The position numbers and the translations under genes are program-made. Under the pieces are notes generated by a model. That model searched no databases and was not told where the DNA came from. It saw only the letters and a program-made list of their open reading frames with translations. This document shows positions 19,937 to 28,818 of a stretch of 64,000 bases of DNA, in pieces (within the stretch, counting starts at the first letter, position 1; each line of letters opens with the position of its first letter). The DNA comes from Stutzerimonas stutzeri (GTDB taxonomy: Bacteria; Pseudomonadota; Gammaproteobacteria; Pseudomonadales; Pseudomonadaceae): NCBI RefSeq assembly GCF_024448695.1, contig NZ_JAMOHY010000009.1, positions 49,487 to 113,486 on the forward strand. The letters run 5' to 3'.

Positions 19937-20265
19937 GGGTCTTTTCCTGATGCTCCGCAAAGACCCATGTTCCGAAGCTGCGCATGCCATGTAAAACCCG
20001 AGGGTCACCCTGGCAGCCTTGGTCGGCGGGGTTTGCGAAAACGAATGAATGATGAATCGTCAAGGATAGCCGCAATAGCGGATAGCAGCCGAAGCAGGGC
20101 TTCGTGTGTTGCAGTACCTGAACGCAGGCTGGGTTTCAGCCGGCGCGTACTATACCGGAATTATGCGAACCTGTGCGCGTATTTTGCATAGTGTCTGGCG
20201 TGGTCTTCGCCGCACAGACGGACCAGCAGGGTCGCCACTCCCTGCTGGCTCTCTACGGTTCTGAC
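19937..20265. other. Intergenic stretch: deaD leader region and a hairpin after the chemoreceptor gene
   Basis: No gene seen. On the minus strand a TATAGT -10-like hexamer lies at 20149-20154, which would give deaD an untranslated leader of about 200 nt, as is common for cold-inducible mRNAs; no clear -35 was found. CCAGCAGGG/CCCTGCTGG (20223-20248) is a perfect 9-bp hairpin just after the chemoreceptor stop, without a U-run. Confidence 0.45.
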
Positions 20266-22428
20266 TCAGGCGGCGTCGCGATTGACTGCACTGACACTGA
20301 AACGCCCCACCAGCTGATGCAGCTTGCCGGTGGTGTGCCGCACACGCTCGGCGCTGTCCTGCAGCACACCGAGGGTCTGGCCCATTTCACTGGAGGCCTG
20401 GTCGACACCCCGGATGGTCTGACCGTAGTGCAGGCTGCGTTCGTTGAGCTGCTTGATGATGTCGAACATGCGCTCGACTGTCTGATGCAGATGCACGTTC
20501 TCAGACGAGGCCTCTTCGGTCAGGCGCAGGCTGCTGTCCACGTCGCGCACGCCGCTTTCCATGAACGATACCGCCTGACGGGTTTCCTGTTGCAGGCTTT
20601 CCACCTTGCAACGAATGTCCTCCGCCGCTTTGGCAGTGCGCTGAGCCAGCGAACGCACCTCGCCGGCCACTACGGCAAATCCGCGGCCATGCTCGCCGGC
20701 ACGCGCCGCCTCAATGGCGGCATTCAGGGCCAGCAGGTTAGTCTGGGTCGTGATATCGCTGATCAACCCGATGATCTCGTCAATCTCGCCCATCCGGTTA
20801 TCGAGCGACTGCACACTCCGGGTGGAGCGCTGCACCACGTCGCGAATCGACTCGGTGCCGCCGCGTACGATATCGAAGCGCTCGCGGGCACGGGCGACAA
20901 CTTCGTCCATGGCGGCCTTCATGTCCTCGGCGGTCATCGACGCCTGCTGGATTTCGCCGAGCTGCTCTTCCACCAGCAGCAAAAGTTGATGGACCGACTC
21001 GGCGACGTCACTGGTGGTCTGGCCCGCCTCGCCGCTGCGTTCAAGCATCAGCTGGTTGTCCTGACGCACATGCCGGGACACATGAATGACCTGCCCGACC
21101 ACAGTGTCCAGGCTGTCGATGAAACTATTGATCCAGCGGCCCATGTCGCCACTCTCGTCACGCGGCATGCTCGCACTGTCGATGCGCTGGCGAAGGTTGC
21201 CCTCGCCCTCGGCCAGGGTGCGGATGACTTCTGTCATGTTCTGCATCCGCGCGGCCAGCCGTCGCGGACCGAAGGCGGAAAAGGCCCAGGCGCCCAGCAG
21301 CAGCAACAGGGCGTTGCTCAGATAAAGCAGCGGCTGCGACAGGCCGCTGAATGCCTGCAGCAGCCCACCGATGATGAACAGGGTGGTAACGATCAGCAGA
21401 TAGGTCTTCATCAACCCGACGCTCAGCGAGCGGCGACGGTAAACCTCTTCCAGATCGGCTTCGCACATCATGCCCCAGCGATCCGGCGAGCCCTGCATCT
21501 GAAAGGTCATGCCCTTGCCGACCACCGGGATATGGCGGTAATCGGCATACCCCGGATAGGTAACGAACAAATTGGCACCCCTGGCGATGGTTTCACGCAC
21601 GCCCGGATGCAGCTGTCCGGTGGCGGGATCAGTGAAGCGCAGCTCCAGTTCGGTATGTTGTCGCACCCGCACCGTACCCCAGGCCGTGCGAATACCGGCC
21701 TTGAGGTTGTCACCGTGGCTGAATGTCGAATCCTCGAAGCGCGAGCGCGACAGGGCGGTACCGGGCTGGATGCTGCTGTCGAAACGCGATTCGACCATGA
21801 ACAGATAGTTGTCGCCCGACTCGGAATAAATGTGCCCGGCTTCGCGCTGGATCAGATCGCCCAGCACATCGTTCGGCACGCGGGCACAGATACAGCCAAT
21901 GACTTTCCCGGCGACTTCTATCGGCTGGTAAAACATCAGCGTCACGGCATCATGAAAGCGCGAACTCGTCGCCCCCAGCTTCTGCGTCAGCGCATCAGGG
22001 TACGGCCCGTGCAGAAACGGCTTGCGCAAGCCTTCGTCGACGGCGCGCCTGTCCAGATCCTGCAGTCCAACGTGGGCCATATGGGTCGAAGCGACCACAC
22101 GGCCCTGTGGGTCGATCACGAACAGTTCGGAAGGGTCGACCATCTGCGCACGCCTGGCTTCGAGCAACCCGGCGTCCACATGCAGGGCATCCGCTCCAAG
22201 ACCAGCAGCCAGATCGTCCAACTGCTCCCAGTGCGTCGCCACCCAGTTCTGCAGGATGCGCGCCCGTGACTGGGCGATTCCCTCGAACACTTCCTCCACC
22301 ATCGGGACGCTCTGGCGATTCAGCCAGCAAGACCAGCCCATGGCCAGCTTGCCCGTACCGCCCAGCCAGGGCAGCCAGCGACGTTCGCGGGAGGACAGTT
22401 GCATCAGAGGGCTTTGAAGATTGCTCAC
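20266..22428 (-). CDS. Methyl-accepting chemotaxis protein with a sensor domain before the membrane hairpin
   Basis: 720 aa from a GTG at 22428 preceded by CAAGGAGCCGCC; upstream in-frame codons lack a better signal. Residues ~45-320 form a Cache-like sensor domain ([21 protein letters not shown] ... [21 protein letters not shown]). The only strong membrane segments are at about 342-360 and 366-386. A HAMP-like linker and the signalling domain follow, with the conserved hairpin tip [20 protein letters not shown]. There is no N-terminal membrane anchor, so the sensor domain appears to be cytoplasmic. No CheR-binding pentapeptide at the C-terminus. Stand-alone. Confidence 0.88.
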   Translation of the reverse strand: MSNLQSPLMQLSSRERRWLPWLGGTGKLAMGWSCWLNRQSVPMVEEVFEGIAQSRARILQNWVATHWEQLDDLAAGLGADALHVDAGLLEARRAQMVDPSELFVIDPQGRVVASTHMAHVGLQDLDRRAVDEGLRKPFLHGPYPDALTQKLGATSSRFHDAVTLMFYQPIEVAGKVIGCICARVPNDVLGDLIQREAGHIYSESGDNYLFMVESRFDSSIQPGTALSRSRFEDSTFSHGDNLKAGIRTAWGTVRVRQHTELELRFTDPATGQLHPGVRETIARGANLFVTYPGYADYRHIPVVGKGMTFQMQGSPDRWGMMCEADLEEVYRRRSLSVGLMKTYLLIVTTLFIIGGLLQAFSGLSQPLLYLSNALLLLLGAWAFSAFGPRRLAARMQNMTEVIRTLAEGEGNLRQRIDSASMPRDESGDMGRWINSFIDSLDTVVGQVIHVSRHVRQDNQLMLERSGEAGQTTSDVAESVHQLLLLVEEQLGEIQQASMTAEDMKAAMDEVVARARERFDIVRGGTESIRDVVQRSTRSVQSLDNRMGEIDEIIGLISDITTQTNLLALNAAIEAARAGEHGRGFAVVAGEVRSLAQRTAKAAEDIRCKVESLQQETRQAVSFMESGVRDVDSSLRLTEEASSENVHLHQTVERMFDIIKQLNERSLHYGQTIRGVDQASSEMGQTLGVLQDSAERVRHTTGKLHQLVGRFSVSAVNRDAA

Positions 22429-22566
22429 GGCGGCTCCTTGAAAGAGGACTACCATGGCAAATTGCAATTACCAGACCAGCTTCCACGGCCTCTTTTACGC
22501 CAGCCAGCCGGCTGATTGCGCACTAAAAGCGGCAGACACTCGCAAATGCGCACCAAAACGGGTCAA

Positions 22567-23316
22567 TCAGCTTGCCGGTCTCAGCGCCGCAATCAATGAG
22601 TCAAGCGAATAGCCCAGACGCGGGGCAAGCTCAGCGGCGCGCTGCCGCAACCCGTCCAGATCCAGCACCTGCTCCAGGTCCGCCGGCACGAACAGCACCA
22701 CATTGCCCTCCTTTACCGGACACTCCCAGTAATGCCGGTGAAACAGTCCCCGAAGCAGCGCCGCGCCCAGCGGCTTGTCATCCTCGGTGCCCCATTGATT
22801 GATGACCAGCCAGCCCCCCGGACTGAGTTTTTCCTGACAGCGCTTGAGAAACGTCCAGGCCAGATGAGCCGCCGCCGGACCGACATCGGTATACAGGTCG
22901 ACGAAAATCAGATCCGCCGACTCTGCCGTCTCCAGCAACTCCACCGCATCACCGATGCGAATATAAAGGCGCGCATCGTTCTGCAACCCCAGATAACGCA
23001 TCGCCAGCTCCGGCACCGCCGGGCGCAGCTCGATGGCCTCGACGTCATCCAGCGGCAGAAATTCAAGGCATGCCTGCGTCAACGTCCCCGCGCCCAGGCC
23101 AAGAAAAAGCGCAGTCTCAGGTCCGGAATGGAGCAGCCCGCCCATCAGCATCGCGCGGGTGTAGTCGTACTCCAGCCAGCTCGGCGCAGCTGTGAATACG
23201 CAGCTCTGCTCGACTGCCGCACCAAATTCGAGAAACCGGTAATCACCCACCTCCAGCACGCGAATCAGACCGAACTCATCGCGCACCTCGGCCAGCACTA
23301 CTTCCTGCCTGTCCAC
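22567..23316 (-). CDS. Spermidine synthase-like methyltransferase-fold protein
   Basis: 249 aa from a GTG at 23316, preceded by CAGGAGTGGGCGTA and placed where family members begin (DRQEVVLAEVRDEFG); starts at 23352 or 23385 would add residues without similarity. Rossmann-like blocks ALFLGLGAGTLTQA, DVEAIELRPAV and DLIFVDLYTDV match the SpeE-like group. The canonical speD-speE pairing is absent, so a true spermidine synthase role is uncertain. Confidence 0.7.
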   Translation of the reverse strand: MDRQEVVLAEVRDEFGLIRVLEVGDYRFLEFGAAVEQSCVFTAAPSWLEYDYTRAMLMGGLLHSGPETALFLGLGAGTLTQACLEFLPLDDVEAIELRPAVPELAMRYLGLQNDARLYIRIGDAVELLETAESADLIFVDLYTDVGPAAAHLAWTFLKRCQEKLSPGGWLVINQWGTEDDKPLGAALLRGLFHRHYWECPVKEGNVVLFVPADLEQVLDLDGLRQRAAELAPRLGYSLDSLIAALRPAS

Positions 23317-23460
23317 TACGCCCACTCCTGACGGAACCTGTTGGCGGCCCATGTGACCATCACTACGACGGGTTCGGGAAAACATCGCATATTACCCGAG
23401 CACGCCAGCCAGGCGTGTTCCGCGGGATCTGACCCAGAAAAAAAATCAGCTTGCTGATAA

Positions 23461-23489
23461 CTTGAAATCCGTATCGGTGAGCACATATT
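23461..23489 (+). promoter_or_regulatory. Candidate heat-shock (sigma-32) promoter of hsp20
   Basis: CTTGAAA, 14-bp spacer, CACATATT. The -35 element is an exact match to the sigma-32 consensus and the -10 is a partial match to CCCCATNT. It lies 58 bp before the hsp20 ATG, and the gene's function supports it. Confidence 0.55.
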
Positions 23490-23547
23490 GGAGGTGGTGA
23501 CAAACACAGCGCCGAACAGGCACCACCATTCCACTGGAGGTAACGCC

Positions 23548-23979
23548 ATGAAATCCCTGATGACTCGCGGAAATCTGTTCGATGATTTTTTCAAGGAGTT
23601 CGCATCTCCCGGCTACTTCATTCAACCGTTGCATGGCGATGCGCTGCCCAGCCCCTCGCAGATCCGCATCGACGTAAAGGAAACAGACACCGGATATAAC
23701 CTCGAAGCTGAGCTTCCGGGTGTCAGCAAGGAGAACATCCAGATTTCCATCGAAGGCAACCAGGTCAGCCTGAGCGCCGAGGTCCGGCAACTCGATGAGC
23801 AAAAGAATGGAGAAAAAACCTTGCGCTCGGAGCGCTATTACGGCTCCGTCTCTCGCAGCTTCCAGTTGCCCTCGGAAATCGACTCAAGCCAGGCCAAGGC
23901 CCGCTACGAAGATGGCGTGCTAAAACTGACTCTGCCGAAAAAGCAGAGCAGCGCCTCGCATCGGCTGACCATCGACTGA
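23548..23979 (+). CDS. Small heat shock protein, Hsp20/alpha-crystallin family
   Basis: 143 aa ATP-independent holdase. N-terminal arm of about 45 residues, then the alpha-crystallin domain with IRIDVKETDTGYNLEAELPG, RSERYYGSVSRSFQLP and the A-x-x-x-n-GVL signature KARYEDGVLKLTLPKK. The C-terminus is short and lacks a clear IxI motif. The start at 23548 follows TGGAGGTAACGCC. A sigma-32-like promoter and a potentially structured 5' leader lie upstream. Confidence 0.93.
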   Translation: MKSLMTRGNLFDDFFKEFASPGYFIQPLHGDALPSPSQIRIDVKETDTGYNLEAELPGVSKENIQISIEGNQVSLSAEVRQLDEQKNGEKTLRSERYYGSVSRSFQLPSEIDSSQAKARYEDGVLKLTLPKKQSSASHRLTID

Positions 23980-24029
23980 GACTGCCAGCCAGGAGGCAGC
24001 GCCGCATCAGTCACATCCTCAACCCAAGG

Positions 24030-24052
24030 GGGCAGAACGTTCAGTTCTGCCC
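24030..24052 (+). terminator. Terminator hairpin after hsp20
   Basis: GGGCAGAAC, loop GTTCA, GTTCTGCCC: a perfect 9-bp stem 50 bp after the hsp20 stop, followed by TCCTCG. The U-tract is poor. Confidence 0.6.
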
Positions 24053-24141
24053 TCCTCGCCCTCGATGCACATGGGCCGCAGACAGCGCAGCTTCATCCAT
24101 GTCAGGTAAAATCACCGGACTTTTTCCCTGGAAATCCGTTA

Positions 24142-25494
24142 ATGAACCCGACGTGGAGCCCTTCAAGCTGGAGGGGAAAACCCATTCAGCAACAACCTGT
24201 CTACCCCAATATCGAGCACCTCGGGCGTGTCGAGCAGACCCTGGCCGGCCTACCGCCTCTGGTGTTCGCCGGTGAGGCACGCGAACTGCGCCGGCAATTC
24301 GCCGAAGTGACACAGGGCCGCGCCTTTCTATTGCAGGGGGGCGATTGTGCGGAGAGTTTCGCCGAATTCTCCGCCACCAAAATTCGAGACACCTTCAAAG
24401 TGCTGTTGCAGATGGCCATCGTCATGACCTTCGCTGCCAGTTGCCCGGTGGTCAAGGTTGGTCGTATGGCCGGGCAGTTTGCCAAGCCGCGCTCGGCAGG
24501 TGACGAGACCATTGCGGGCGTCACGCTGCCCGCCTACCGTGGTGATATCGTCAATGGCATCGAGTTCGACGAGAAAAGCCGCGTCCCGGACCCCGAGCGT
24601 CTGCTGCAGGCCTACCATCAGTCCACTGCCAGCCTGAACCTGTTGCGCGCCTTCGCCCAGGGTGGTTTTGCCGATCTGCATCAGGTGCACCAGTGGAATC
24701 TGGATTTCATCGCCAACTCGCAGATGGCGGAGAAATATCACCAGTTGGGTGCGCGTATTGACCAGGCGCTGAAGTTCATGCGCGCCTGTGGTATGGACAA
24801 CATGCCGCAGTTGCGCGAAACCAGTTTCTTCACCGCCCATGAAGCCCTGCTGCTCAACTACGAGCAGGCGTTCGTGCGTGAGGACAGCCTCAGCGGTGAC
24901 TGGTACGACTGTTCGGCGCACATGCTCTGGATCGGTGACCGCACCCGCCAGCTCGATGGCGCTCATGTGGAGTTTCTGCGTGGGGTGGGCAACCCCATCG
25001 GGGTCAAGGTCGGTCCGAGCATGGACAGTCAAGAGCTGATCCGCCTGATCGACATCCTCAACCCGAAGAATGATCCAGGTCGTCTGAACCTGATCGTGCG
25101 CATGGGCGCAGACAAGGTGGAGGCCGGCCTGCCGCAGCTGATTCGCGCCGTCCAGACAGAAGGACGCCATGTGCTGTGGAGTTCCGACCCCATGCATGGC
25201 AACACCATGAAGGCTTCCAGCGGTTACAAGACCCGTCCCTTCGAGCGGGTACTGACCGAAGTGCGGCAGTTCTTCGACGTGCATCGCGCCGAAGGCAGCT
25301 ATCCGGGCGGCATTCATATCGAGATGACCGGGCAGAACGTCACCGAGTGCATCGGCGGCTCGCGCGCCATCACTGAAGACGGACTGGGTGATCGCTACCA
25401 CACCCATTGCGACCCACGCCTGAATGCCGATCAGTCGCTGGAGCTGGCCTTCATGATTGCCGAGACGTTAAAGCAGCTGCGCCCGAGCGAATAG
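24142..25494 (+). CDS. 3-deoxy-7-phosphoheptulonate synthase, class II
   Basis: 450 aa enzyme for the first shikimate step, condensing phosphoenolpyruvate and erythrose-4-phosphate. Class II (plant-like) signatures: [28 protein letters not shown], and [14 protein letters not shown] near the C-terminus. No leader peptide or attenuator is visible in front of it, unlike the class I enzyme 1.7 kb downstream. It is the chromosomal housekeeping-size form; phenazine genes are absent, so it is not phzC by context. Confidence 0.95.
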   Translation: MNPTWSPSSWRGKPIQQQPVYPNIEHLGRVEQTLAGLPPLVFAGEARELRRQFAEVTQGRAFLLQGGDCAESFAEFSATKIRDTFKVLLQMAIVMTFAASCPVVKVGRMAGQFAKPRSAGDETIAGVTLPAYRGDIVNGIEFDEKSRVPDPERLLQAYHQSTASLNLLRAFAQGGFADLHQVHQWNLDFIANSQMAEKYHQLGARIDQALKFMRACGMDNMPQLRETSFFTAHEALLLNYEQAFVREDSLSGDWYDCSAHMLWIGDRTRQLDGAHVEFLRGVGNPIGVKVGPSMDSQELIRLIDILNPKNDPGRLNLIVRMGADKVEAGLPQLIRAVQTEGRHVLWSSDPMHGNTMKASSGYKTRPFERVLTEVRQFFDVHRAEGSYPGGIHIEMTGQNVTECIGGSRAITEDGLGDRYHTHCDPRLNADQSLELAFMIAETLKQLRPSE

Positions 25495-25800
25495 AAACCG
25501 ACTGTTTGCCGCCAGTCAGTTGCCACCGGCCAGGACGGGTCCATCGACCTGAGCTGTCGAAAGCGAACCCGCTCAGCCACAGGCCTCCCGTACCCGCGAC
25601 GGGCGGCCAGCCGGCACCTGTAACGCAGGACTCCCACCCCACAAAAGTTGGACCGACACATCGCATAGCCTGCTAATAATATGCATCACTATTAATTCGC
25701 CTACTTACGAAGCGCTGGTAAACTTCGCGCCGCATTTTGCGCCCGGACCCCCATTACACCCTCTCGCAACCGGGTTACCGAACAGAGGAAAAACTCCCGC
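25495..25800. other. Intergenic stretch with no clear gene
   Basis: 306 bp between the class II DAHP synthase and the dicarboxylate transporter. The first 140 bp are GC-rich with no convincing ORF. The last 130 bp are AT-rich and hold the likely transporter promoter: TTGGAC at about 25647 with TGCTAATAAT about 17 bp later. Confidence 0.4.
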
Positions 25801-27246
25801 ATGACCGATTCACAGAACACAGGGGCCGCTCGTGCGGCATTCATCGGCCTGCTGCTGGGGCCATTGATCCTGCTGCTATGCCTGCTCACTTCCCCGCCTG
25901 CCGGGCTTTCCGAAATAGCCTGGCTGACAGTCGGCATGGCCGGTCTGATGGCGGTCTGGTGGGCCACCGAGGCCATCCCGATTCCGGCCACCTCGCTGCT
26001 GCCCATTCTGCTGATCCCCCTGCTGGGTATCGATACGCTCGCCAAGGCGACCGCGCCCTATGCCAACCCGACGATCTTCCTGTTCTTCGGCGGTTTCCTG
26101 CTGGGCCTGGCCATGCAGCGCTGGAACCTGCACAAGCGCATCGCCCTGGCGACGCTGCTGGCTGTCGGCAACGCGCCCAGCAAGCAAATTGCCGGCTTCA
26201 TGATCGCTACGGCATTCATCAGCATGTGGGTGAGCAACACCGCGACCAGCATCATGATGCTGCCCATCGGCATCTCCGTGATCGCCCTGCTCGTCGAAGG
26301 CAGCGAAGAGAAAGAGGGCGCCCGCTTTGCCACTGCTCTGTTGCTGGGCATCGCCTACTCTGCCAGCGTCGGCGGCATCGCAACCCTGATCGGTACACCG
26401 CCCAACGCCCTGCTCGCTGCCTTCCTGCGTGACAACTACGACGTACACATCGGCTTCGGGCAGTGGATGCTACTGGGGGTTCCGGTCAGCGTCGGCATGC
26501 TGCTGTTTATCTGGTGGTGGCTGACCCTTGGCGGCTTCAAACTATCCGGCGGAGACAGCCGTACCATGCTGGAGCAGGAAATGACCGCGCTCGGCCCCAT
26601 GTCCAAGGCCGAGAAAATGGTCGCCGTGGTATTCAGCCTGGCCGCGGCAGCATGGATCTTCCAGCCGTTTCTGGCGCAACACATCAATGGCGTCAACGAC
26701 ACCAGCATTGCCATCGCGGCGGCGCTGAGCCTGTTCCTCATCCCCGTGGACATGCAGAAACAGGTGTTCCTGATGAACTGGGAAACCGCCAACAAGGTCC
26801 CGTGGGGCGTGCTGCTGCTGTTCGGCGGCGGCCTGTCGCTGGCCGGCGTGATCGGCGCATCCGGGCTCGCCCAGTGGATTGCCCAGAACCTGCAGGGCTT
26901 CGGTACGCTGCCGTTGATCCTGATGATCGGCCTGGTGGCATTGGTGATCACCTTCCTCACCGAGATCACCTCCAATACGGCCACCGCCGCCGCCTTCCTG
27001 CCGCTGCTCGGCGCTCTGGCCGTGGCTCAGGGCCTGCCGCCGGAAATGCTCGCCATCCCGGCTGCCATCGCCGCCAGCTGCGCCTTCATGATGCCGGTGG
27101 CGACTCCACCGAACGCCATCGTGTTCGGCACCGGGCAGATGCGCATCCAGTCGATGATCAGGGCCGGCTTCGCCCTGAACATCTTTGGCGTGATCCTGGT
27201 AACTGTCCTTTGCTACCTGATGGTCGGCTGGCTCTGGGCCAACTGA
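25801..27246 (+). CDS. DASS/SLC13-family sodium:dicarboxylate symporter
   Basis: 481 aa inner-membrane protein with about 11-13 hydrophobic segments. Family blocks: FISMWVSNTATSIMMLPIG and FLTEITSNTATAAAFLPLL, the two SNT motifs that bind sodium and substrate, and GGIATLIGTPPNALL. It probably takes up C4-dicarboxylates such as succinate or malate; sulfate or citrate are alternatives in this family. Its 3' end overlaps the convergent DAHP synthase by 34 bp. Confidence 0.9.
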   Translation: MTDSQNTGAARAAFIGLLLGPLILLLCLLTSPPAGLSEIAWLTVGMAGLMAVWWATEAIPIPATSLLPILLIPLLGIDTLAKATAPYANPTIFLFFGGFLLGLAMQRWNLHKRIALATLLAVGNAPSKQIAGFMIATAFISMWVSNTATSIMMLPIGISVIALLVEGSEEKEGARFATALLLGIAYSASVGGIATLIGTPPNALLAAFLRDNYDVHIGFGQWMLLGVPVSVGMLLFIWWWLTLGGFKLSGGDSRTMLEQEMTALGPMSKAEKMVAVVFSLAAAAWIFQPFLAQHINGVNDTSIAIAAALSLFLIPVDMQKQVFLMNWETANKVPWGVLLLFGGGLSLAGVIGASGLAQWIAQNLQGFGTLPLILMIGLVALVITFLTEITSNTATAAAFLPLLGALAVAQGLPPEMLAIPAAIAASCAFMMPVATPPNAIVFGTGQMRIQSMIRAGFALNIFGVILVTVLCYLMVGWLWAN

Positions 27247-28361
27247 CTCAGTCTCTGCGGGGTCTGCTGGCTCCGCAGACGTTCGGCGGCATCGCGCAAT
27301 AATTGCTCGGTGCCGCTCCAGCCCAGGCAGCCATCGGTGATGGAAACGCCGTAGCGCAGCTCACCACCCAGCGGCTGACAGCCGTCGAACAGGTGGCTTT
27401 CAAGCATCACCCCGCGCAGGCTGCTGTCGCCTGCCAATCGCTGCTCGATGACTTCATGCAATACCTGCGGCTGGCGCAGCGGATTCTTGCCGCTGTTGGC
27501 ATGACTGCAGTCGATCATGATCCGTGCAGTGATGCCCTGCTTTTCCAACGCGGCACGAGCGGCTGCAACGCTTGCAGCATCATGGTTCGGCCCAGCGTGC
27601 CCACCGCGTAGCACCAGATGCGTATCGGAATTGCCCGCTGTTTCCAGCAATGCAGGATGGCCCAGGTCGTCGATACCGAAATGCCGGTGCGGATGCGCCG
27701 CCGAACGCATCGCATCGCAGGCAATGCCCAGGCCGCCATCCGTACCGTTCTTGAAGCCCACCGGCAGTTCCAGTCCGCTGACCATCTCGCGATGAATTTG
27801 CGATTCGCTGGTACGCGCACCAATGGCCGCCCAGCCGAGCAGATCGTCGAAGTAGCCTGTCGCCAACGGCTGCAGCAGTTCGCTGGCGATGGGCAGGCCG
27901 GTATCGAGAATATCCAGCATAAGCCGACGCGACAGGCGCAGCCCTTCTGCCATGTCGCCGCTGCCGTCCAGCTGCGGATCATAGAGCAGCCCTTTCCAGC
28001 CGACCGTGGTGCGCGGCTTTTCAACATAGGTACGCATCACCAGCAGCAACTGGTCCTCGACCTGCGGTACGAGTGCGGCCAGGCGCTGGGCGTATTCCAG
28101 CGCGCAAACCGGGTCATGCAGGGAACAGGGACCGACCACCACCAACAGCCGTGGGTCATGGCCATCGAGCACGTCGCGGATGGCGTTGCGGTCAGCATGG
28201 ATACGTTCGGCGAGCGTGGCACTCAGCGGCAGGCGCTGGCGCAGCAAGGCGGGGCTGGGCAATGGCTGCGCACTGCGGCGAGCCGCGATGGAAAAGGTGG
28301 CCGATACTTCGGCGCGGTCAAGCTGGACAGTGGTGTTCTGGGTAGTGGCGGGAGCATTCAT
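27213..28361 (-). CDS. 3-deoxy-7-phosphoheptulonate synthase, class I
   Basis: 382 aa, of the AroF/AroG/AroH type. Signatures LLVVVGPCSLHDP, MRTYVEKPRTTVGWKG, GFKNGTDGG and IDCSHANSGKNP are intact. It starts with ATG at 28361, preceded by GAAGGAACCGCCAGATC. Class I enzymes are feedback-inhibited by Tyr, Phe or Trp; which one cannot be read with confidence. Upstream lie two short leader ORFs and a strong hairpin, so expression is probably attenuated by aromatic amino acid supply. Confidence 0.93.
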   Translation of the reverse strand: MNAPATTQNTTVQLDRAEVSATFSIAARRSAQPLPSPALLRQRLPLSATLAERIHADRNAIRDVLDGHDPRLLVVVGPCSLHDPVCALEYAQRLAALVPQVEDQLLLVMRTYVEKPRTTVGWKGLLYDPQLDGSGDMAEGLRLSRRLMLDILDTGLPIASELLQPLATGYFDDLLGWAAIGARTSESQIHREMVSGLELPVGFKNGTDGGLGIACDAMRSAAHPHRHFGIDDLGHPALLETAGNSDTHLVLRGGHAGPNHDAASVAAARAALEKQGITARIMIDCSHANSGKNPLRQPQVLHEVIEQRLAGDSSLRGVMLESHLFDGCQPLGGELRYGVSITDGCLGWSGTEQLLRDAAERLRSQQTPQRLSQLAQSQPTIR

Positions 28362-28384
28362 GATCTGGCGGTTCCTTCGGCCAT

Positions 28385-28400
28385 CGCGGGCAATCCCGCG
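28385..28400 (-). promoter_or_regulatory. Hairpin between the second leader ORF and the DAHP synthase start
   Basis: CGCGGG, loop ATTG, CCCGCG on the minus strand, just after the second leader stop and just before the enzyme's ribosome binding site. It lacks a U-run, so it is not a terminator. It could modulate translation initiation of the enzyme. Confidence 0.45.
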
Positions 28401-28406
28401 ACGGCG

Positions 28407-28505
28407 CTAATCGTGTGTTCGTTCAGGCGGTGTCGGGGCGGCAGTGAAGCGGCTAAATCGCCAGTCGTAGCGGTAATAACGGTCGGTGCGGTAATAGGTG
28501 GTCAT
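28407..28505 (-). CDS. Second leader peptide, Tyr-rich
   Basis: 32 codons starting with ATG at 28505, with CGAGGAATACAAC as a clear ribosome binding site. The peptide begins MTTYYRTDRYYRYDWRFSRF: five Tyr, one Trp and two Phe in the first 20 residues. It lies between the terminator hairpin and the class I DAHP synthase, so it is transcribed only if the hairpin is read through or a local promoter exists. The length, position and aromatic codon density point to a regulatory leader. It could sense Tyr by ribosome stalling. Confidence 0.7.
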   Translation of the reverse strand: MTTYYRTDRYYRYDWRFSRFTAAPTPPERTHD

Positions 28506-28540
28506 GTTGTATTCCTCGTGATGCAGATTTTCTGGCCAAA

Positions 28541-28577
28541 AAAACAAAAACCCCGGTCGGGTGGCCGACCGGGGTTT
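28541..28577 (-). terminator. Attenuator terminator upstream of the class I DAHP synthase
   Basis: On the minus strand: AAACCCCGGTCGG, loop CCAC, CCGACCGGGGTTT, then TTGTTTTTTT. A perfect 13-bp stem with a strong U-tract, the most convincing intrinsic terminator in the window. It lies 48 nt after the stop of the first leader ORF and 180 nt before the enzyme start, with no full gene in front of it. That is the layout of a transcription attenuator. Confidence 0.85.
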
Positions 28578-28625
28578 GAAAAAACGTTTGGTGGCGACCC
28601 TGCTTGCTAGGGCGCCTGTGGGGTA

Positions 28626-28754
28626 TCAGACGCGCCTGCGGCTAAACCAATACCCAAAGTAATAACCATCAGCCGCGACCACCTGGCCACGCAACGGCAC
28701 GGCGCTCAGGGCGCCGCGGTTGGCAATGGACTGGGAAGCGAGACTGAAGGACAT
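28626..28754 (-). CDS. First leader peptide, with a Tyr/Phe/Trp cluster at its end
   Basis: 42 codons from ATG at 28754, preceded by CGGAGAACAGC. The first 30 residues are unremarkable (MSFSLASQSIANRG...). The end reads GYYFGYWFSRRRV: three Tyr, two Phe and one Trp within seven residues. The cluster's GGGTAT (minus strand of 28650-28655) can pair with ATACCC right after the stop (28621-28626), so a stalled ribosome would change the RNA fold ahead of the terminator. A longer reading frame (to 28808) lacks a ribosome binding site. Confidence 0.75.
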   Translation of the reverse strand: MSFSLASQSIANRGALSAVPLRGQVVAADGYYFGYWFSRRRV

Positions 28755-28778
28755 GCTGTTCTCCGAAAGATGTGCCGA

Positions 28779-28808
28779 ACCATACTCCAGCGCGGCGGCG
28801 GGTTGCAA
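28779..28808 (-). promoter_or_regulatory. Candidate promoter of the leader/DAHP synthase transcript
   Basis: TTGCAA (28803-28808), 18-bp spacer, TATGGT (28779-28784), read on the minus strand and ending 25 bp before the first leader ATG. The -35 sits within a palindromic repeat (28798-28818). Confidence 0.45.
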
Positions 28809-28818
28809 CCCGCTCTAC
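28798..28818 (-). repeat. REP-like unit overlapping the ttcA stop codon
   Basis: On the minus strand: GTAGAGCGGGTTGCAACCCGC, with a perfect GCGGGTTGCAACCCGC palindrome. The ttcA stop TAG is bases 2-4 of the unit. The same family (GTAGAGCGGGTAAAACCCGTC) occurs at 50262-50282 on the plus strand. Confidence 0.6.

Noticed and set aside
20173..22269. A 698-codon open frame on the plus strand opposite the chemoreceptor
   Set aside because: Shadow of the receptor gene; low-complexity His/Gln/Gly-rich translation and no ribosome binding site.
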